A stretch of 64,000 nt of DNA, taken from NCBI RefSeq assembly GCF_001644195.2, contig NZ_LWBL02000051.1, forward strand, positions 23,145 to 87,144. The letters run 5' to 3'. Below, piece by piece: positions 9,057 to 17,512 of this stretch (positions are counted from its first letter, which is position 1; the number at the start of each line of letters is the position of its first letter). Below the pieces are notes generated by a model. The model saw only the letters and a list, made by a program, of their open reading frames with translations, had not been told where the DNA came from and searched no databases. The stretch comes from Bacillus marinisedimentorum. Lineage in GTDB: Bacteria; Bacillota; Bacilli; Bacillales; Bacillaceae_O. The position numbers were made by a program, and so were the translations under genes.

Positions 9057-10325
9057 TTAATCCATTTCATCTGCTTCTTTTGTAATCATGACCTTCGTGA
9101 TCTTGTTCCGCTCCACTTCCAACACCTCAAAGTAAAGGGGGCCCCTGCTTAACGTTTCTTTTTCCCCTGGTATATGGCCAAACTCTTTCAGCAAAAACCC
9201 TGCAATGATATCCTCTTCTTCCGGAATCCTTGTCCTGAACACATCATTCAGGCGGCTGATCGATAATTTGCCGTGACAAATGATATGGGTATCCGTCATT
9301 TCATCAATAAGCACTTCTTCTTCCTCATCGGTTTCATCCTCGATTTCCTGCCCGATCATCGCTTCAATAATATCTTCACTGGATATGATTCCCGTTGTTC
9401 CTCCGTATTCATCCAGCACAATGGCCAGGTGTTTTTTCGCGTTCAGCATCATCTTAAAAACTTTTGCAATCGATGTTGTTTCACCGACAAAGAGCGGTTC
9501 ATTGTCTGTGAAATCATACAGGCTTTTATCGTGATCCACCGACCATTTTAATAGCTGTTTTGAATGGAACACGCCTACAATAGTATCCATGTTACCCTTA
9601 TACACCGGAAACCTTGTATGCCTGCTGTTTAAGACGATTTCCCTCGCTTCTTCAAAAGAAGACGCCCACGGGATGCCCGTAATTTCTACCCGGGGTGTTT
9701 TCAAAGCGTCGCGAACATCTTTGTTGGCAAAATCGATAGCACCTTTTATCCGCTGGCTCTCTTCATTTTTAAAAGTTCCTTCAATGGAAGCGATATCGAC
9801 CATGGTCATCAATTCTTCCCTGGAAAGGCTCGTCTCCTGAACGGCACCTCCCGTGAAAAATTTAATGATGAAATTGGTGAAACTGGACATCAAAAAGGTA
9901 ATCGGCTTCAACACCCATACCAGAGCAGCAATAACAGGCAGCACGATATAAGCAACTTTATCTGCAAACGTCGCTGCAATCGTTTTCGGCAGCACTTCGG
10001 CAAAAATGATTAAAACAATTGTTAAAATACCGGTGGCAATGCCAACATTAAAATCGTAGCTGAGTGCAAAAATCGTTACAAGTGTGGGCAGCATAATATT
10101 TGAAATATTGTTTCCGATCAGGATCGAGGTGATCATTCGATCGGGACGGGAAATCAGCTTAAGCATTTTTTTTGATCTTGGATCGTCATTTTCCGCTCTT
10201 GTTTTCACTTTCATCCGGTTGACAGCCGTCAGCGCTGTCTCACTCCCGGATAAAAAGAATGACACCAGAATAAAAAAGATGATGGCAAATACCACATCAA
10301 ACCCTCCAAATTGGTCAAATTTCAT
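9057..10325 (-). CDS. CNNM/HlyC-CorC family transporter with tandem CBS domains
   Basis: A 422-residue member of the CNNM (CorB/HlyC-CorC, formerly DUF21) family. The N-terminal membrane domain (about 1-190) has four hydrophobic segments and the family blocks FFLSGSETALTAVNR and FAEVLPKTIAA. Two CBS motifs follow (about 205-330, with TRFPVYKG and VLDEYGGTTGIIS), then a CorC/HlyC C-terminal domain (about 345-420). Bacterial relatives include the magnesium efflux protein MpfA (B. subtilis YhdP); divalent cation export is therefore the best guess, but paralogues in the family differ. The ribosome binding site before the ATG at 10325 is weak (AAGGGTAG at some distance). It is monocistronic. Confidence 0.9.
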   Translation of the reverse strand: MKFDQFGGFDVVFAIIFFILVSFFLSGSETALTAVNRMKVKTRAENDDPRSKKMLKLISRPDRMITSILIGNNISNIMLPTLVTIFALSYDFNVGIATGILTIVLIIFAEVLPKTIAATFADKVAYIVLPVIAALVWVLKPITFLMSSFTNFIIKFFTGGAVQETSLSREELMTMVDIASIEGTFKNEESQRIKGAIDFANKDVRDALKTPRVEITGIPWASSFEEAREIVLNSRHTRFPVYKGNMDTIVGVFHSKQLLKWSVDHDKSLYDFTDNEPLFVGETTSIAKVFKMMLNAKKHLAIVLDEYGGTTGIISSEDIIEAMIGQEIEDETDEEEEVLIDEMTDTHIICHGKLSISRLNDVFRTRIPEEEDIIAGFLLKEFGHIPGEKETLSRGPLYFEVLEVERNKITKVMITKEADEMD

Positions 10326-10904
10326 CGTTATTGTTTTTCTACCCTTATATAATTGCTTTTATCCTTATTAAGCCAGATGTATTTGCCCGATTTCCAGGGG
10401 GAATTTCCGATCATAGTGATGGAACTGCCGGCTCCATTATAAATCGTACGTAATCATTTGCGGTTCGATTGGGGTCCCCAGTCCAACTAGTTGGGCGGTT
10501 CCCTTTCTCAGGCACACTTCATACTATCCGTCTCCATCAACCGCTGCAGTACTTTTTAGAAGGATTATTCAGGACAATATATCTCTATAATTACGCTATT
10601 CTCTGATTAATCACCCGGCCATCTCCTTTTTATAAGCACACTTCACATGCAATCATTACAAAAAATCAGCCGCCCTCAAATTACATGATTTAGTCTTATA
10701 ACAAGACAACCACCTTCTGGCAAAGGCCAGTCTTCAGCTCTCTTACCCGATATATATTCAACCGCCCCGACCAGGATCGACAGGTTTTCCAACAGGAACC
10801 CGATCCCACCTTTTCCCCTCTATTCCCCGGGAAACAATCTTTGCTATTAGCGAAATGAAAATCGGGTATAGAAATTAAATGTGGACAAATCTAAGGCTCA
10901 TCCT
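10326..10904. other. Intergenic region between divergent genes
   Basis: No gene is visible. It contains a dyad at 10471-10503 (GGGGTCCCC, then CCAACTAGTTGG, then GGTTCCC), similar in flavour to short GC-rich palindromes at 49-62 and 63900-63950. The remainder is unremarkable AT-rich sequence. Confidence 0.5.
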
Positions 10905-10933
10905 TTTCATTTCTTACAAAATTAGATTATACT
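10905..10933 (+). promoter_or_regulatory. Candidate SigA promoter of the MFS gene
   Basis: A good -10 TATACT (10928-10933) lies 17 bp after a weak -35 TTTCAT (10905-10910). The distance to the TTG start codon is about 43 bp. Confidence 0.45.
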
Positions 10934-10975
10934 GTATATTTAGGTACTCGAAATAACCAAAGAAGGTGTTATGTT

Positions 10976-12205
10976 TTGACTCAAGACCAAATAGGGAAAC
11001 GCAACCTTGCGATCATGTGGTTTGCGAATTTCTTTATTGCCGGCAGCATGACAATGGTAATGCCGTTTTTATCTTTATATATTGAAAAGTTGAGCACTCT
11101 TCCCGAAGCGGATGTCCAGCTATGGTCCGGACTCGTTTTCGGGGTTACGTTTGTTACAGCGTTTATTTTCTCTCCGATTTGGGGACGTTTTGGCGATAAG
11201 TACGGACGGAAGCCGATATTGGTCATTGCCGGCTTCGGCCTGGCGGCAAGTGTCCTTCTGATGGGATTTGTTACTTCGGTGATGCAGCTCTTCATTTTAA
11301 GATTGTTCATGGGAGTGTTCACCGGATTCATATCCACATCACAGGCGCTCATTTCCACGCAAACGCCGAAAAGCACATCCGGTAAAGTACTCGGCACGCT
11401 GCAGACCGGAAGTGTATCCGGCAGTTTGTTCGGACCGCTGCTCGGCGGTGTGCTTGCGGATGCTGTAGGGTTTGCGGCAACATTCCAGATGACGGCCATC
11501 ACTCTTATACTGGCTGCAATCTTTGTTCTTTTTGGAGTAAAAGAATTCCGTCTTGAATCGAAAGAGGAATCGAAAAAGAACTATTCACGCAAAGAAGTTC
11601 TCCAATATATATTTGCAGACCCGGTGCTGATTATGGTCATGGTGATTTCCATGTTCGTCCAGATCGCCCATTTCAGTATCCAGCCGATCCTGGCCCTTTA
11701 TGTCAGTGAACTTCATGGTCCGGTAAACCTTGCCTTTTTCTCAGGCCTGGCCTTTTCGATCGCCGGTCTCGGCAACTTGATGATGACCCGGAACTGGGGA
11801 CGGCTTGCCGATAAAATCGGCTATGAAAAAGTCATGATCCTGCTTCTCGTCCTTTCAGCTGTTTTCTATTTTCCGGGAGCATTTGTAAGCAACATCTGGC
11901 AGCTTGTCGGACTGAGGTTCATGCTTGGCCTGGTAATCGGCGGAATCATTCCGGTGCGGACAGCGTATATTCGCCAGGTCGCTCCTGTTTCCATTCAGGG
12001 CGAGGTGCTGGGCTACAATACGAGCCTCCGTTTTCTCGGCAATGTCATCGGCCCTGCACTCGGCGGATTCATCGCCAGCATATCCGGCATTTCATCCGTA
12101 TTTTTTGTGACGACAGGATTGCTTGCTGTCAGCGCAATGCTTCTCGCGGGCAGCGTCAATCGCCGTTCACAGCAGGCCGGTCAAAATCTGTCATTGAATC
12201 GTTGA
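10976..12205 (+). CDS. MFS multidrug-type efflux transporter
   Basis: A 409-residue major facilitator with twelve hydrophobic segments. The A motif GRFGDKYGRKPIL is present between helices 2 and 3, and RNWGRLADKIGYEKVM is the equivalent in the second half. The motif-C-like GPLLGGVLAD supports an antiporter of the drug-H+ group (YttB/YitG-like in B. subtilis), but the substrate is unknown. The start is TTG at 10976, since the nearby ATG at 10971 meets a stop after two codons; AAGAAGGTG is the ribosome binding site. The gene has its own terminator and appears monocistronic. Confidence 0.9.
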   Translation: MTQDQIGKRNLAIMWFANFFIAGSMTMVMPFLSLYIEKLSTLPEADVQLWSGLVFGVTFVTAFIFSPIWGRFGDKYGRKPILVIAGFGLAASVLLMGFVTSVMQLFILRLFMGVFTGFISTSQALISTQTPKSTSGKVLGTLQTGSVSGSLFGPLLGGVLADAVGFAATFQMTAITLILAAIFVLFGVKEFRLESKEESKKNYSRKEVLQYIFADPVLIMVMVISMFVQIAHFSIQPILALYVSELHGPVNLAFFSGLAFSIAGLGNLMMTRNWGRLADKIGYEKVMILLLVLSAVFYFPGAFVSNIWQLVGLRFMLGLVIGGIIPVRTAYIRQVAPVSIQGEVLGYNTSLRFLGNVIGPALGGFIASISGISSVFFVTTGLLAVSAMLLAGSVNRRSQQAGQNLSLNR

Positions 12206-12207
12206 TA

Positions 12208-12247
12208 TAAAAGCCAGCTCTTTCATCACAAAAGAGCTGGCTTTTTA
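12208..12247. terminator. Bidirectional intrinsic terminator
   Basis: AAAGCCAGCTCTTT pairs with AAAGAGCTGGCTTT, followed by TTTTT on the plus strand. It directly follows the MFS gene and abuts the decayed GNAT gene of the opposite strand. Confidence 0.92.
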
Positions 12248-12610
12248 GATCACATCAATTGTTTTTCGGAAACCATAGAAAGGCCTGAACCCCATTTTCT
12301 GATAAAGGCATTGGATGTGATCGAGCAATGCCCGGCCTGCTCCTATCCCCCTGTACTGCCGGGCGATCAGCATCTCGCAAACGTATAGCGTAATATACTA
12401 TTCTGTCATTCCGCTGAGACAGCCGGCGATCTCGCCGCCAATGACTGCCACCATCGCAGCATTCGAATTTTTCCACGCTGATTGAACATCGTCTTTCCGA
12501 TTGGCAAAAGAAGTCCATCCTTCTGCCCCATTGAGACTGTGAATATCCGCCACATCTCTTTCTGAAAACGGCCTGATGACAACCGTGAACTCATTTATGT
12601 TCCGTTCCAT
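12245..12610 (-). pseudogene. GNAT-family N-acetyltransferase remnant
   Basis: Reading from ATG at 12610, 70 codons (ERNINEFTVVIRPFSERDV... to CLSGMTE) are followed by an in-frame TAG and then, in the same frame, by about 50 codons that hold the acetyl-CoA-binding motif ARQYRGIGAGRALLDHI and the terminal KMGFRPFYGF block, ending at TAA 12245. The section that normally lies between motif A and motif B is too short by roughly 20 residues, so an internal deletion accompanies the stop. The product is presumably inactive. The upstream region has CGGGAGGG as former ribosome binding site. Confidence 0.8.
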
Positions 12611-12694
12611 AGGTTAACCCTCCCGTTTGTTTGCCTGATACCGTTAAAACTTTTTCGACAAACCGGTTGGATACCCTTTGATGAATTCATTCTA

Positions 12695-13132
12695 TTAAGC
12701 ACTATGTGTAAACGATGCATGAGCACTGCCTTTTCGAACCATCCTCATCATAAAATAACCGACTGCAGCTTCAACTGCCCCCACTCCAAAGAAAACAGGC
12801 TGCAAAAAGCTGACATATCCAATCCAAAAAATTTGTGCCGCTATCCAGCCCATCAGTAAAGTTCCAAGGATGATCGCCGCCTCTCCGGCAGCTTTGCTCT
12901 GGATGAAAGATAAAACGGCTCCGGCAAGGCTCCCTAGACCATTAACGGCAAGAAGGACAATGCCCGGAATGAGAAAGCTTTCAAATGGCGAATCTTCCAA
13001 AATGTCTGTAGTCATCAGCAAATTGCTTCCATCCGGTTCCATAATGAACCCTATTCCTGCCAGAACGGCCCCTACCCCTACTGAACCCTGCAAAATTCCA
13101 ATTGACCAGAAGAGTCTCTTTTCTTTGTTCAC
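12695..13132 (-). CDS. Small four-helix membrane protein, unknown function
   Basis: A 145-residue protein with four hydrophobic segments (about 8-30, 52-78, 84-104, 108-128) and a short external acidic loop DILEDSPFESF between the first two. I do not recognise the family. The ATG at 13132 is preceded by AGGAAGCG at a suitable distance. It stands alone between the GNAT remnant and an intergenic repeat, and no partner is suggested by the context. Codon use looks like that of its neighbours. Confidence 0.7.
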   Translation of the reverse strand: MNKEKRLFWSIGILQGSVGVGAVLAGIGFIMEPDGSNLLMTTDILEDSPFESFLIPGIVLLAVNGLGSLAGAVLSFIQSKAAGEAAIILGTLLMGWIAAQIFWIGYVSFLQPVFFGVGAVEAAVGYFMMRMVRKGSAHASFTHSA

Positions 13133-13186
13133 CGTAATTCGCTTCCTTTCTTGATTTTAGATAAGAACTGCTTTCCCGGATATTAA

Positions 13187-13320
13187 GAAAAGGGCAAGGC
13201 GCCCGCATAGCGGCGTACGCATAAGCGGGGGTGCCTGCTGGAAGGCGGTCTTCCCTTCCGGAAGGGATCACCGCTTATGACGATAGCCGCTGGCGCCTGG
13301 AGCTGGGCACTGATCTTGCT
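13187..13320. repeat. Palindromic intergenic repeat (GCGCAAGGCGCC family), copy 1
   Basis: Starts with AAAAGGGCAAGGCGCCCGC and ends with GGCGCCTGGAGCTGGGCAC. The ends pair with each other (GGCGCC / GGCGCC), and inner arms GTACGCATAAGC / GCTTATGACGATAGC also pair. Five or more related copies occur in the window. The type resembles repeats scattered in many Bacillaceae genomes. Confidence 0.85.
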
Positions 13321-13480
13321 GAAGAACTTTCTACATATTAAAAAAGTAAAGACCAGCAACATCCTTCTTCCTAAATTATACTCCTTTTATATGGAGTCAA
13401 GCTTTACTATTTTCCGGATGACTTCAATGTTCAGGCAGTATAAACGCCACCCTTCATGTCGAAACTGAAAATGAGAGGGT

Positions 13481-14038
13481 GTGAGACCGCTGGTTATTCT
13501 ATCCGTTTTCTGGGAAGTGCAGAAACTTATAGAAAAAATGAATGACGTTGACACGGAAGCCTGGCTCCAGAATGAATTGTTCACATGGCAGTGGTGGGTC
13601 CTTGTCGGCTTTTTGGTTATACCATGGGGAATCTGGTTCCTGCTAGTGGACCGTAAGCGGATTCTTGAAATCCTCCTATTCGGCATGATGACGTCAGTCA
13701 TCGTGATCACCTTGGATGTGTATGGTCATCATAATGGTTTCTGGGGCTATCCGATTGAACTGTTTCCCGCCGATCCGGGGGGCATCTCTTTCGACCTTGG
13801 CATGATAGCAGTTGCCTTTATGCTTCTCTATCAATATTTTGTCCCCTGGCGGACATACCTTCCTGCCCTTCTCGCAATGGCTGTCGGCTTCGCTTTTATC
13901 GGCGAACCGTTTGCAAACCGGCTGCAGCTTTATCATCTTCTGGATTGGAAATATAGGTATTCTTTTGTGCTGTATCTAACAAATGGCATTCTGCTAAAAT
14001 TATTGATCGATTGGCTCGTTAGACTATCCAGGTCATAA
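13481..14038 (+). CDS. CBO0543-like membrane protein, unknown function
   Basis: A polytopic membrane protein of up to 185 residues with about five hydrophobic segments and an aromatic-rich pattern (FWGYPIELFPADPGG, FVPWRTYLPALLA) that resembles the CBO0543 family; this family assignment is from memory of its general pattern. The start is uncertain: GTG at 13481 sits too close to GAGAGGG, and ATG at 13538 (MNDVDTEAW) lacks a strong ribosome binding site. The first membrane segment starts after the second candidate, so either would give a complete protein. No operon partner is evident. Confidence 0.65.
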   Translation: MRPLVILSVFWEVQKLIEKMNDVDTEAWLQNELFTWQWWVLVGFLVIPWGIWFLLVDRKRILEILLFGMMTSVIVITLDVYGHHNGFWGYPIELFPADPGGISFDLGMIAVAFMLLYQYFVPWRTYLPALLAMAVGFAFIGEPFANRLQLYHLLDWKYRYSFVLYLTNGILLKLLIDWLVRLSRS

Positions 14039-14114
14039 TAAAAAAGAACATCAATTTATTCCTTGCCGATTTTGGCCTAACTCTTCCTCTCCTATATTTT
14101 ACTCATACAGCTGT

Positions 14115-14310
14115 TTATAGGCACGGAACTTCAAAGTTACGGCCTCTATTTTCCTCACACAATCGTTTACAGGCACTGAATCTTGGTTCAGTGCCTGTAA
14201 TGTTGCATTCTAATTGCATATAAACACGGAAATCGAAGTTCCGTTCCGTTCCTTTATTTTCCTCATTCAGCATGTTATAGGCATTGAATGCTGATTCAGT
14301 GGCTGTAATA
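14115..14310. repeat. 52-bp hairpin repeat array, degenerate (locus 1)
   Basis: TTATAGGCACGG (14115), TTACAGGCACTG (14167, exactly 52 bp later) and TTATAGGCATTG (14275) mark units with inner inverted repeats such as CAGGCACTGAA / TTCAGTGCCTG. It is a decayed version of the arrays at 19.2 and 28.9 kb. The remainder of the gene-free stretch 14039-14488 holds nothing else I can name. Confidence 0.75.
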
Positions 14311-14488
14311 GTTGTGCCAGTATTCTTTTGAGCCCCACCAGCTGCATGATAGAAATTCCAAAAAATAAGAGTTACATACCGATGTTGCATTCTCGGTTTT
14401 CCGTCAAAAGATTACAAGAAATGGTCCTTACTAAACTATGCTCTCGTGTTAAAATGGAATTATTATACAGGCAGGGAGGGCAGCAGGA

Positions 14489-14809
14489 ATGGAAGAGGCA
14501 GCCATTGATCTCCTCACGTTTATATCAGCCGTGGTGGTTTCGGGGATGTTTTACAGGCGCATGGTGGTTGATATCAAGCTGTTGAAAAAGAGAAAGCAGG
14601 ATATCTCAGGTCTTTTTCCAGTAGATACTACGTTAACGATGCAGCAGTGGAAGTTTTTGAAAGAAAACTTAAGTGTGGATTATTTCAATTTTTATGACTA
14701 TCAGCGAACCATATATGCCGGAGAAATACTTTATCGGATTGAGTACCGGCGGATATCAGAAGAAACAGCGAAAATGATCAATACTTTTTATAAGGGCAAG
14801 AGTGCATAG
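14489..14809 (+). CDS. Small membrane-anchored protein, unknown function
   Basis: A 106-residue protein with an N-terminal hydrophobic segment (about 6-24) followed by basic KLLKKRKQD and a folded-looking C-terminal half (about 45-105) rich in aromatic residues (WKFLKENLSVDYFNFYDYQRTIY). I do not recognise it. The ATG at 14489 is preceded by GGGAGGGCAGCAGGA, a credible binding site, and a strong hairpin follows the stop, so I favour a real gene. Confidence 0.6.
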   Translation: MEEAAIDLLTFISAVVVSGMFYRRMVVDIKLLKKRKQDISGLFPVDTTLTMQQWKFLKENLSVDYFNFYDYQRTIYAGEILYRIEYRRISEETAKMINTFYKGKSA

Positions 14810-14840
14810 CTGCAAGCAGGAATTGGCATTAACGAAAAGA

Positions 14841-14874
14841 ATAACCCGGTCCGCCTTCTGCGTGACCGGGTTAT
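14841..14874. terminator. Bidirectional hairpin between convergent genes
   Basis: ATAACCCGGTC pairs with GACCGGGTTAT around a loop of about ten bases, between the small membrane protein and the YtxH-like gene. Confidence 0.75.
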
Positions 14875-14886
14875 GGTGAGCCGTCT

Positions 14887-15549
14887 TTATTTCATATCTT
14901 CATCCGTAACAACGTTTGTAGATTCACCAATCGCATAAATGTCACGGTCTTCGTCCTCTACGACAACTCGTTCGTTAACAATATATTCTTCCTGTGCAGG
15001 ATCGGTTTGATTTTGCTGCTGGGATTCAGCCTGTTTTTGTTCTGATTTTTGTTTCATCTCGTTCACTTTTTCTTTGCCTTTGTTCACTTTATCATTCACG
15101 CTGCTTTTCACGTTTTCTGTTTTCTCTTTTACAGAGTCTCTTGCATTTGCTGTCTTTTCTTTCGCCTGCTGGGTTTTCTCCGCAATATCGTTGCGCATTT
15201 GCTTTCCGCTCTTAGGTGCAAGAAGCATACCTGCTACATATCCGACTACGCCGCCTGCAAGAGCGCCCATGCCCATTTGCTTTGCGGTTTCTTTGCTGCT
15301 TTTGTTGGTACCCGGCACAAGGTTTGAGCGTTTTTCAACTTCGGATACGATCTGGTTTACGGAGCGGCCGCGTGCGCCTACTACCGGAACCTTTGAAGTC
15401 TGATCGGTAAAGTCCTGGTTAGTTCGGGCGACATACATATCAAATTTTTGGATTTTATTCGGGCCTGTTACCATTTTTGCTTTATATCCTCGCTTTTCAA
15501 GCACTTTCTTTACATCGGTAAGTGGTTGTTCAACTGCAACTTTTGCCAT
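14887..15549 (-). CDS. UPF0180 (YkuS-like) domain fused to a YtxH-like domain
   Basis: A 220-residue protein. Residues 1-75 resemble the small stand-alone UPF0180/YkuS proteins (VAVEQPLTDVKKVLEKRGY, VPVVGARGRSVNQIVSEVEKR). Residues 85-122 are a YtxH-type glycine-rich membrane hairpin (MGALAGGVVGYVAGMLLAPKSG, then RNDI). Residues 122-180 are a highly charged Lys/Glu/Gln coiled-coil stretch, and the tail is acidic. YtxH proteins are SigB/SigH general-stress proteins; the combination with YkuS is unusual. The start ATG at 15549 has TAGGAGGATGG upstream. The function is unknown. Confidence 0.85.
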   Translation of the reverse strand: MAKVAVEQPLTDVKKVLEKRGYKAKMVTGPNKIQKFDMYVARTNQDFTDQTSKVPVVGARGRSVNQIVSEVEKRSNLVPGTNKSSKETAKQMGMGALAGGVVGYVAGMLLAPKSGKQMRNDIAEKTQQAKEKTANARDSVKEKTENVKSSVNDKVNKGKEKVNEMKQKSEQKQAESQQQNQTDPAQEEYIVNERVVVEDEDRDIYAIGESTNVVTDEDMK

Positions 15550-15658
15550 TTATACCATCCTCCTATTAATCATTATCATCCGCTTATAATAATCAGTACC
15601 CACTCCTATCTCGTGTTAAACGAATGTTTCTTCTTCGGAATCCGGCTCTTAAAGACAA

Positions 15659-15969
15659 GGCTCTGTTAAACGCTAGTGTTGATTTCCGCTGCAGGTACTC
15701 GCTTTCACCCAAGGGCACAAGTGCGACATCCGTTTCTGCTTCCCTCCGGTCGCACTCACGGTGTCTTCCTTGCCGCGGGGCGGGCGGTGAGCCTCCTCAT
15801 CGCTATCGCTCTTGCGGGGTCTCACCTTTCCCGCTAATCCCGCAGGACGTTGAATAAGCTTCTTTGAAAAGACACCGCACGAAGAAAATTGACTTTTATT
15901 TTCGAGGAGTCTCGCACCTTCCACTCCAATCAACTAGTGAAAAAATCAATATTGTGCTTTAACAGAGCC
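15659..15969. mobile_element. MITE-like element with 12-bp terminal inverted repeats
   Basis: A 311-bp non-coding element bounded by GGCTCTGTTAAA (15659) and its exact inverse TTTAACAGAGCC (15958-15969). The interior has GATTTCCGCTGCAGGTACTC near the left end and GAGTCTCGCACCTTCCACTC near the right end, plus a GC-rich palindrome CGGGGCGGGCGGTGAGCCTC / GGGGTCTCACCTTTCCCGC. Such interior sequences are familiar from intergenic repeats of bacilli. No transposase is encoded. Related copies lie at about 250, 38900, 44132 and 47941. Confidence 0.8.
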
Positions 15970-15993
15970 AAAGACAATAGAAACAGTCACCGC

Positions 15994-16848
15994 TTAGATT
16001 TCGGTCCGCAGGTTCCATAATTCCGGAAAAAATCGGTGATCCAGCACTCTTTTCAAATAATTGACGCCAGAGGATCCGCCAGTGCCTTTTTTGAAACCGA
16101 TGATCCGCTCGACCGTCTTCATATGACGGAACCGCCACTGCTGGAGCCAGTCTTCAATATCAACCAGTTTTTCGGCAAGCTGGTATAAGTCCCAGTTGTC
16201 TTCGACATTTTGATAAACGGAAAGCCATGCCTCCCTGACCGATTTGTTTTCATGGTAAGGTTCTGAATAATCCCGTTCCAGAACTTCTCTGTCTATGGCA
16301 AACCCCTCCCTGGCCAGCGTCTGAATGGCTACGTCATAAAGACCGGGTGACTGAAAAGCGGCGGTCAGCTTGCGGTGCAATTCCGGGTCCTTTTCGTATA
16401 TTTTTAAAACATGCGGCGTCTTATAACCCAGCGCAAATTCAATCAAGCGGTATTGATAAGACTGAAAGCCCGACGCCTGGCCGAGAAAGTCGCGGAATTC
16501 CATATACTCAGCCGGTGTCAGCGTCGACAGGACATCCCACGCTTGAATGATTTGCGACTGTATTTTGGAAACCCGCGCAAGCCGTTTGAATGCTGTCTGC
16601 AGGTCATCCTCCTGGATGGATGAAATAGCTGCATTCGTCTCATGCAGAATCAATTTCATCCACAATTCACTGACCTGGTGGATGATGATGAACAGCATTT
16701 CATCATGGTGTTCCGACAGCCTGTCCTGGCTTGACAGGAGCCGGTCCAGCTGCAAGTACTCCCCATAGGTCATGTTTTCGGAGAAGTCGGTATGTATCCC
16801 GTTCTCGTTATGATGATCTTGCCCGTTCCCTCTGTTCCCTTTATTCAT
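15994..16848 (-). CDS. kynA: Tryptophan 2,3-dioxygenase
   Basis: A 284-residue heme enzyme that opens the indole ring of L-tryptophan to N-formylkynurenine. The signature [16 protein letters not shown], the heme-pocket region [40 protein letters not shown] and the closing [24 protein letters not shown] are all present, and the length matches the bacterial family. The start ATG at 16848 has GGAGGTGGC upstream. It is the last gene of the kynU-kynB-kynA operon, 15 bp after kynB. Cytoplasmic, tetrameric by homology. Confidence 0.97.
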   Translation of the reverse strand: MNKGNRGNGQDHHNENGIHTDFSENMTYGEYLQLDRLLSSQDRLSEHHDEMLFIIIHQVSELWMKLILHETNAAISSIQEDDLQTAFKRLARVSKIQSQIIQAWDVLSTLTPAEYMEFRDFLGQASGFQSYQYRLIEFALGYKTPHVLKIYEKDPELHRKLTAAFQSPGLYDVAIQTLAREGFAIDREVLERDYSEPYHENKSVREAWLSVYQNVEDNWDLYQLAEKLVDIEDWLQQWRFRHMKTVERIIGFKKGTGGSSGVNYLKRVLDHRFFPELWNLRTEI

Positions 16849-16863
16849 TCTGCCACCTCCAAT

Positions 16864-17511
16864 TTATGAGTCAGAAGACCGAAGCACTGCCCGGACTGGA
16901 CTGCCGTCTGACCCTTTGATCGCAAGCGGCAGTGCAATGAGTTCATAACTGCCCGGCGATATGTTTTTGAGAACTAGATTTTCTAAAATATGAATGCCGT
17001 TTTCTGCAAATGAATGATGGGCAGGAAGTTCTTTACTGTCAAGCGGGTCTACTGAAGGCACATCAACCCCGACAAGCACAACCCCTTTCTCTTTTAAAAA
17101 CGGACCCAATTCCGCAGAGAGGTTAGGAATGCTCTCAGGGAACGCGTCTGTGCCGGCACTGGATGTCTTCAGCAGCAACCGGCGTGTTCCTTCGATCTCC
17201 ACATCATCAAACAGCCGGCTGTTAATCTCTGAATGGCCGGATACATCCACTACTGCCGCTTTTCCGATATATACGTTAACATCAAGGCTGAGGATATCTG
17301 TACCGTCATCCGCAAAATGGAACGGTGCATCCGCATGCGTTCCCATATGGACGCTCGTTGTTATTCGGCCAACATTGACAGAACCGGTTTCTTCTTTTGT
17401 TGCGGCTGTCGTATAATCAAAAGGCGTGTCACCTGGCCAGTGCCGCATTCCATTATGAAGGGGCTGGGAAATATCGACCCATCCGCCTTCTTTCTCAAAT
17501 TTGCCTTTCAT
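16864..17511 (-). CDS. kynB: Kynurenine formamidase
   Basis: A 215-residue cyclase-family metal hydrolase that converts N-formylkynurenine to kynurenine and formate. The metal-binding HMGTHADAPFHF motif and the HSFAENGIHILENLVL block identify it. I choose ATG 17511 (MKGKFEKEGGW) because it follows the kynU stop by one base and has GGAGTGGTGG upstream; an earlier start at 17562 would overlap kynU by 50 bp. It is translationally coupled between kynU and kynA. The family also contains general cyclases, but the operon settles the role. Confidence 0.95.
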   Translation of the reverse strand: MKGKFEKEGGWVDISQPLHNGMRHWPGDTPFDYTTAATKEETGSVNVGRITTSVHMGTHADAPFHFADDGTDILSLDVNVYIGKAAVVDVSGHSEINSRLFDDVEIEGTRRLLLKTSSAGTDAFPESIPNLSAELGPFLKEKGVVLVGVDVPSVDPLDSKELPAHHSFAENGIHILENLVLKNISPGSYELIALPLAIKGSDGSPVRAVLRSSDS

Positions 17512-17512
17512 G

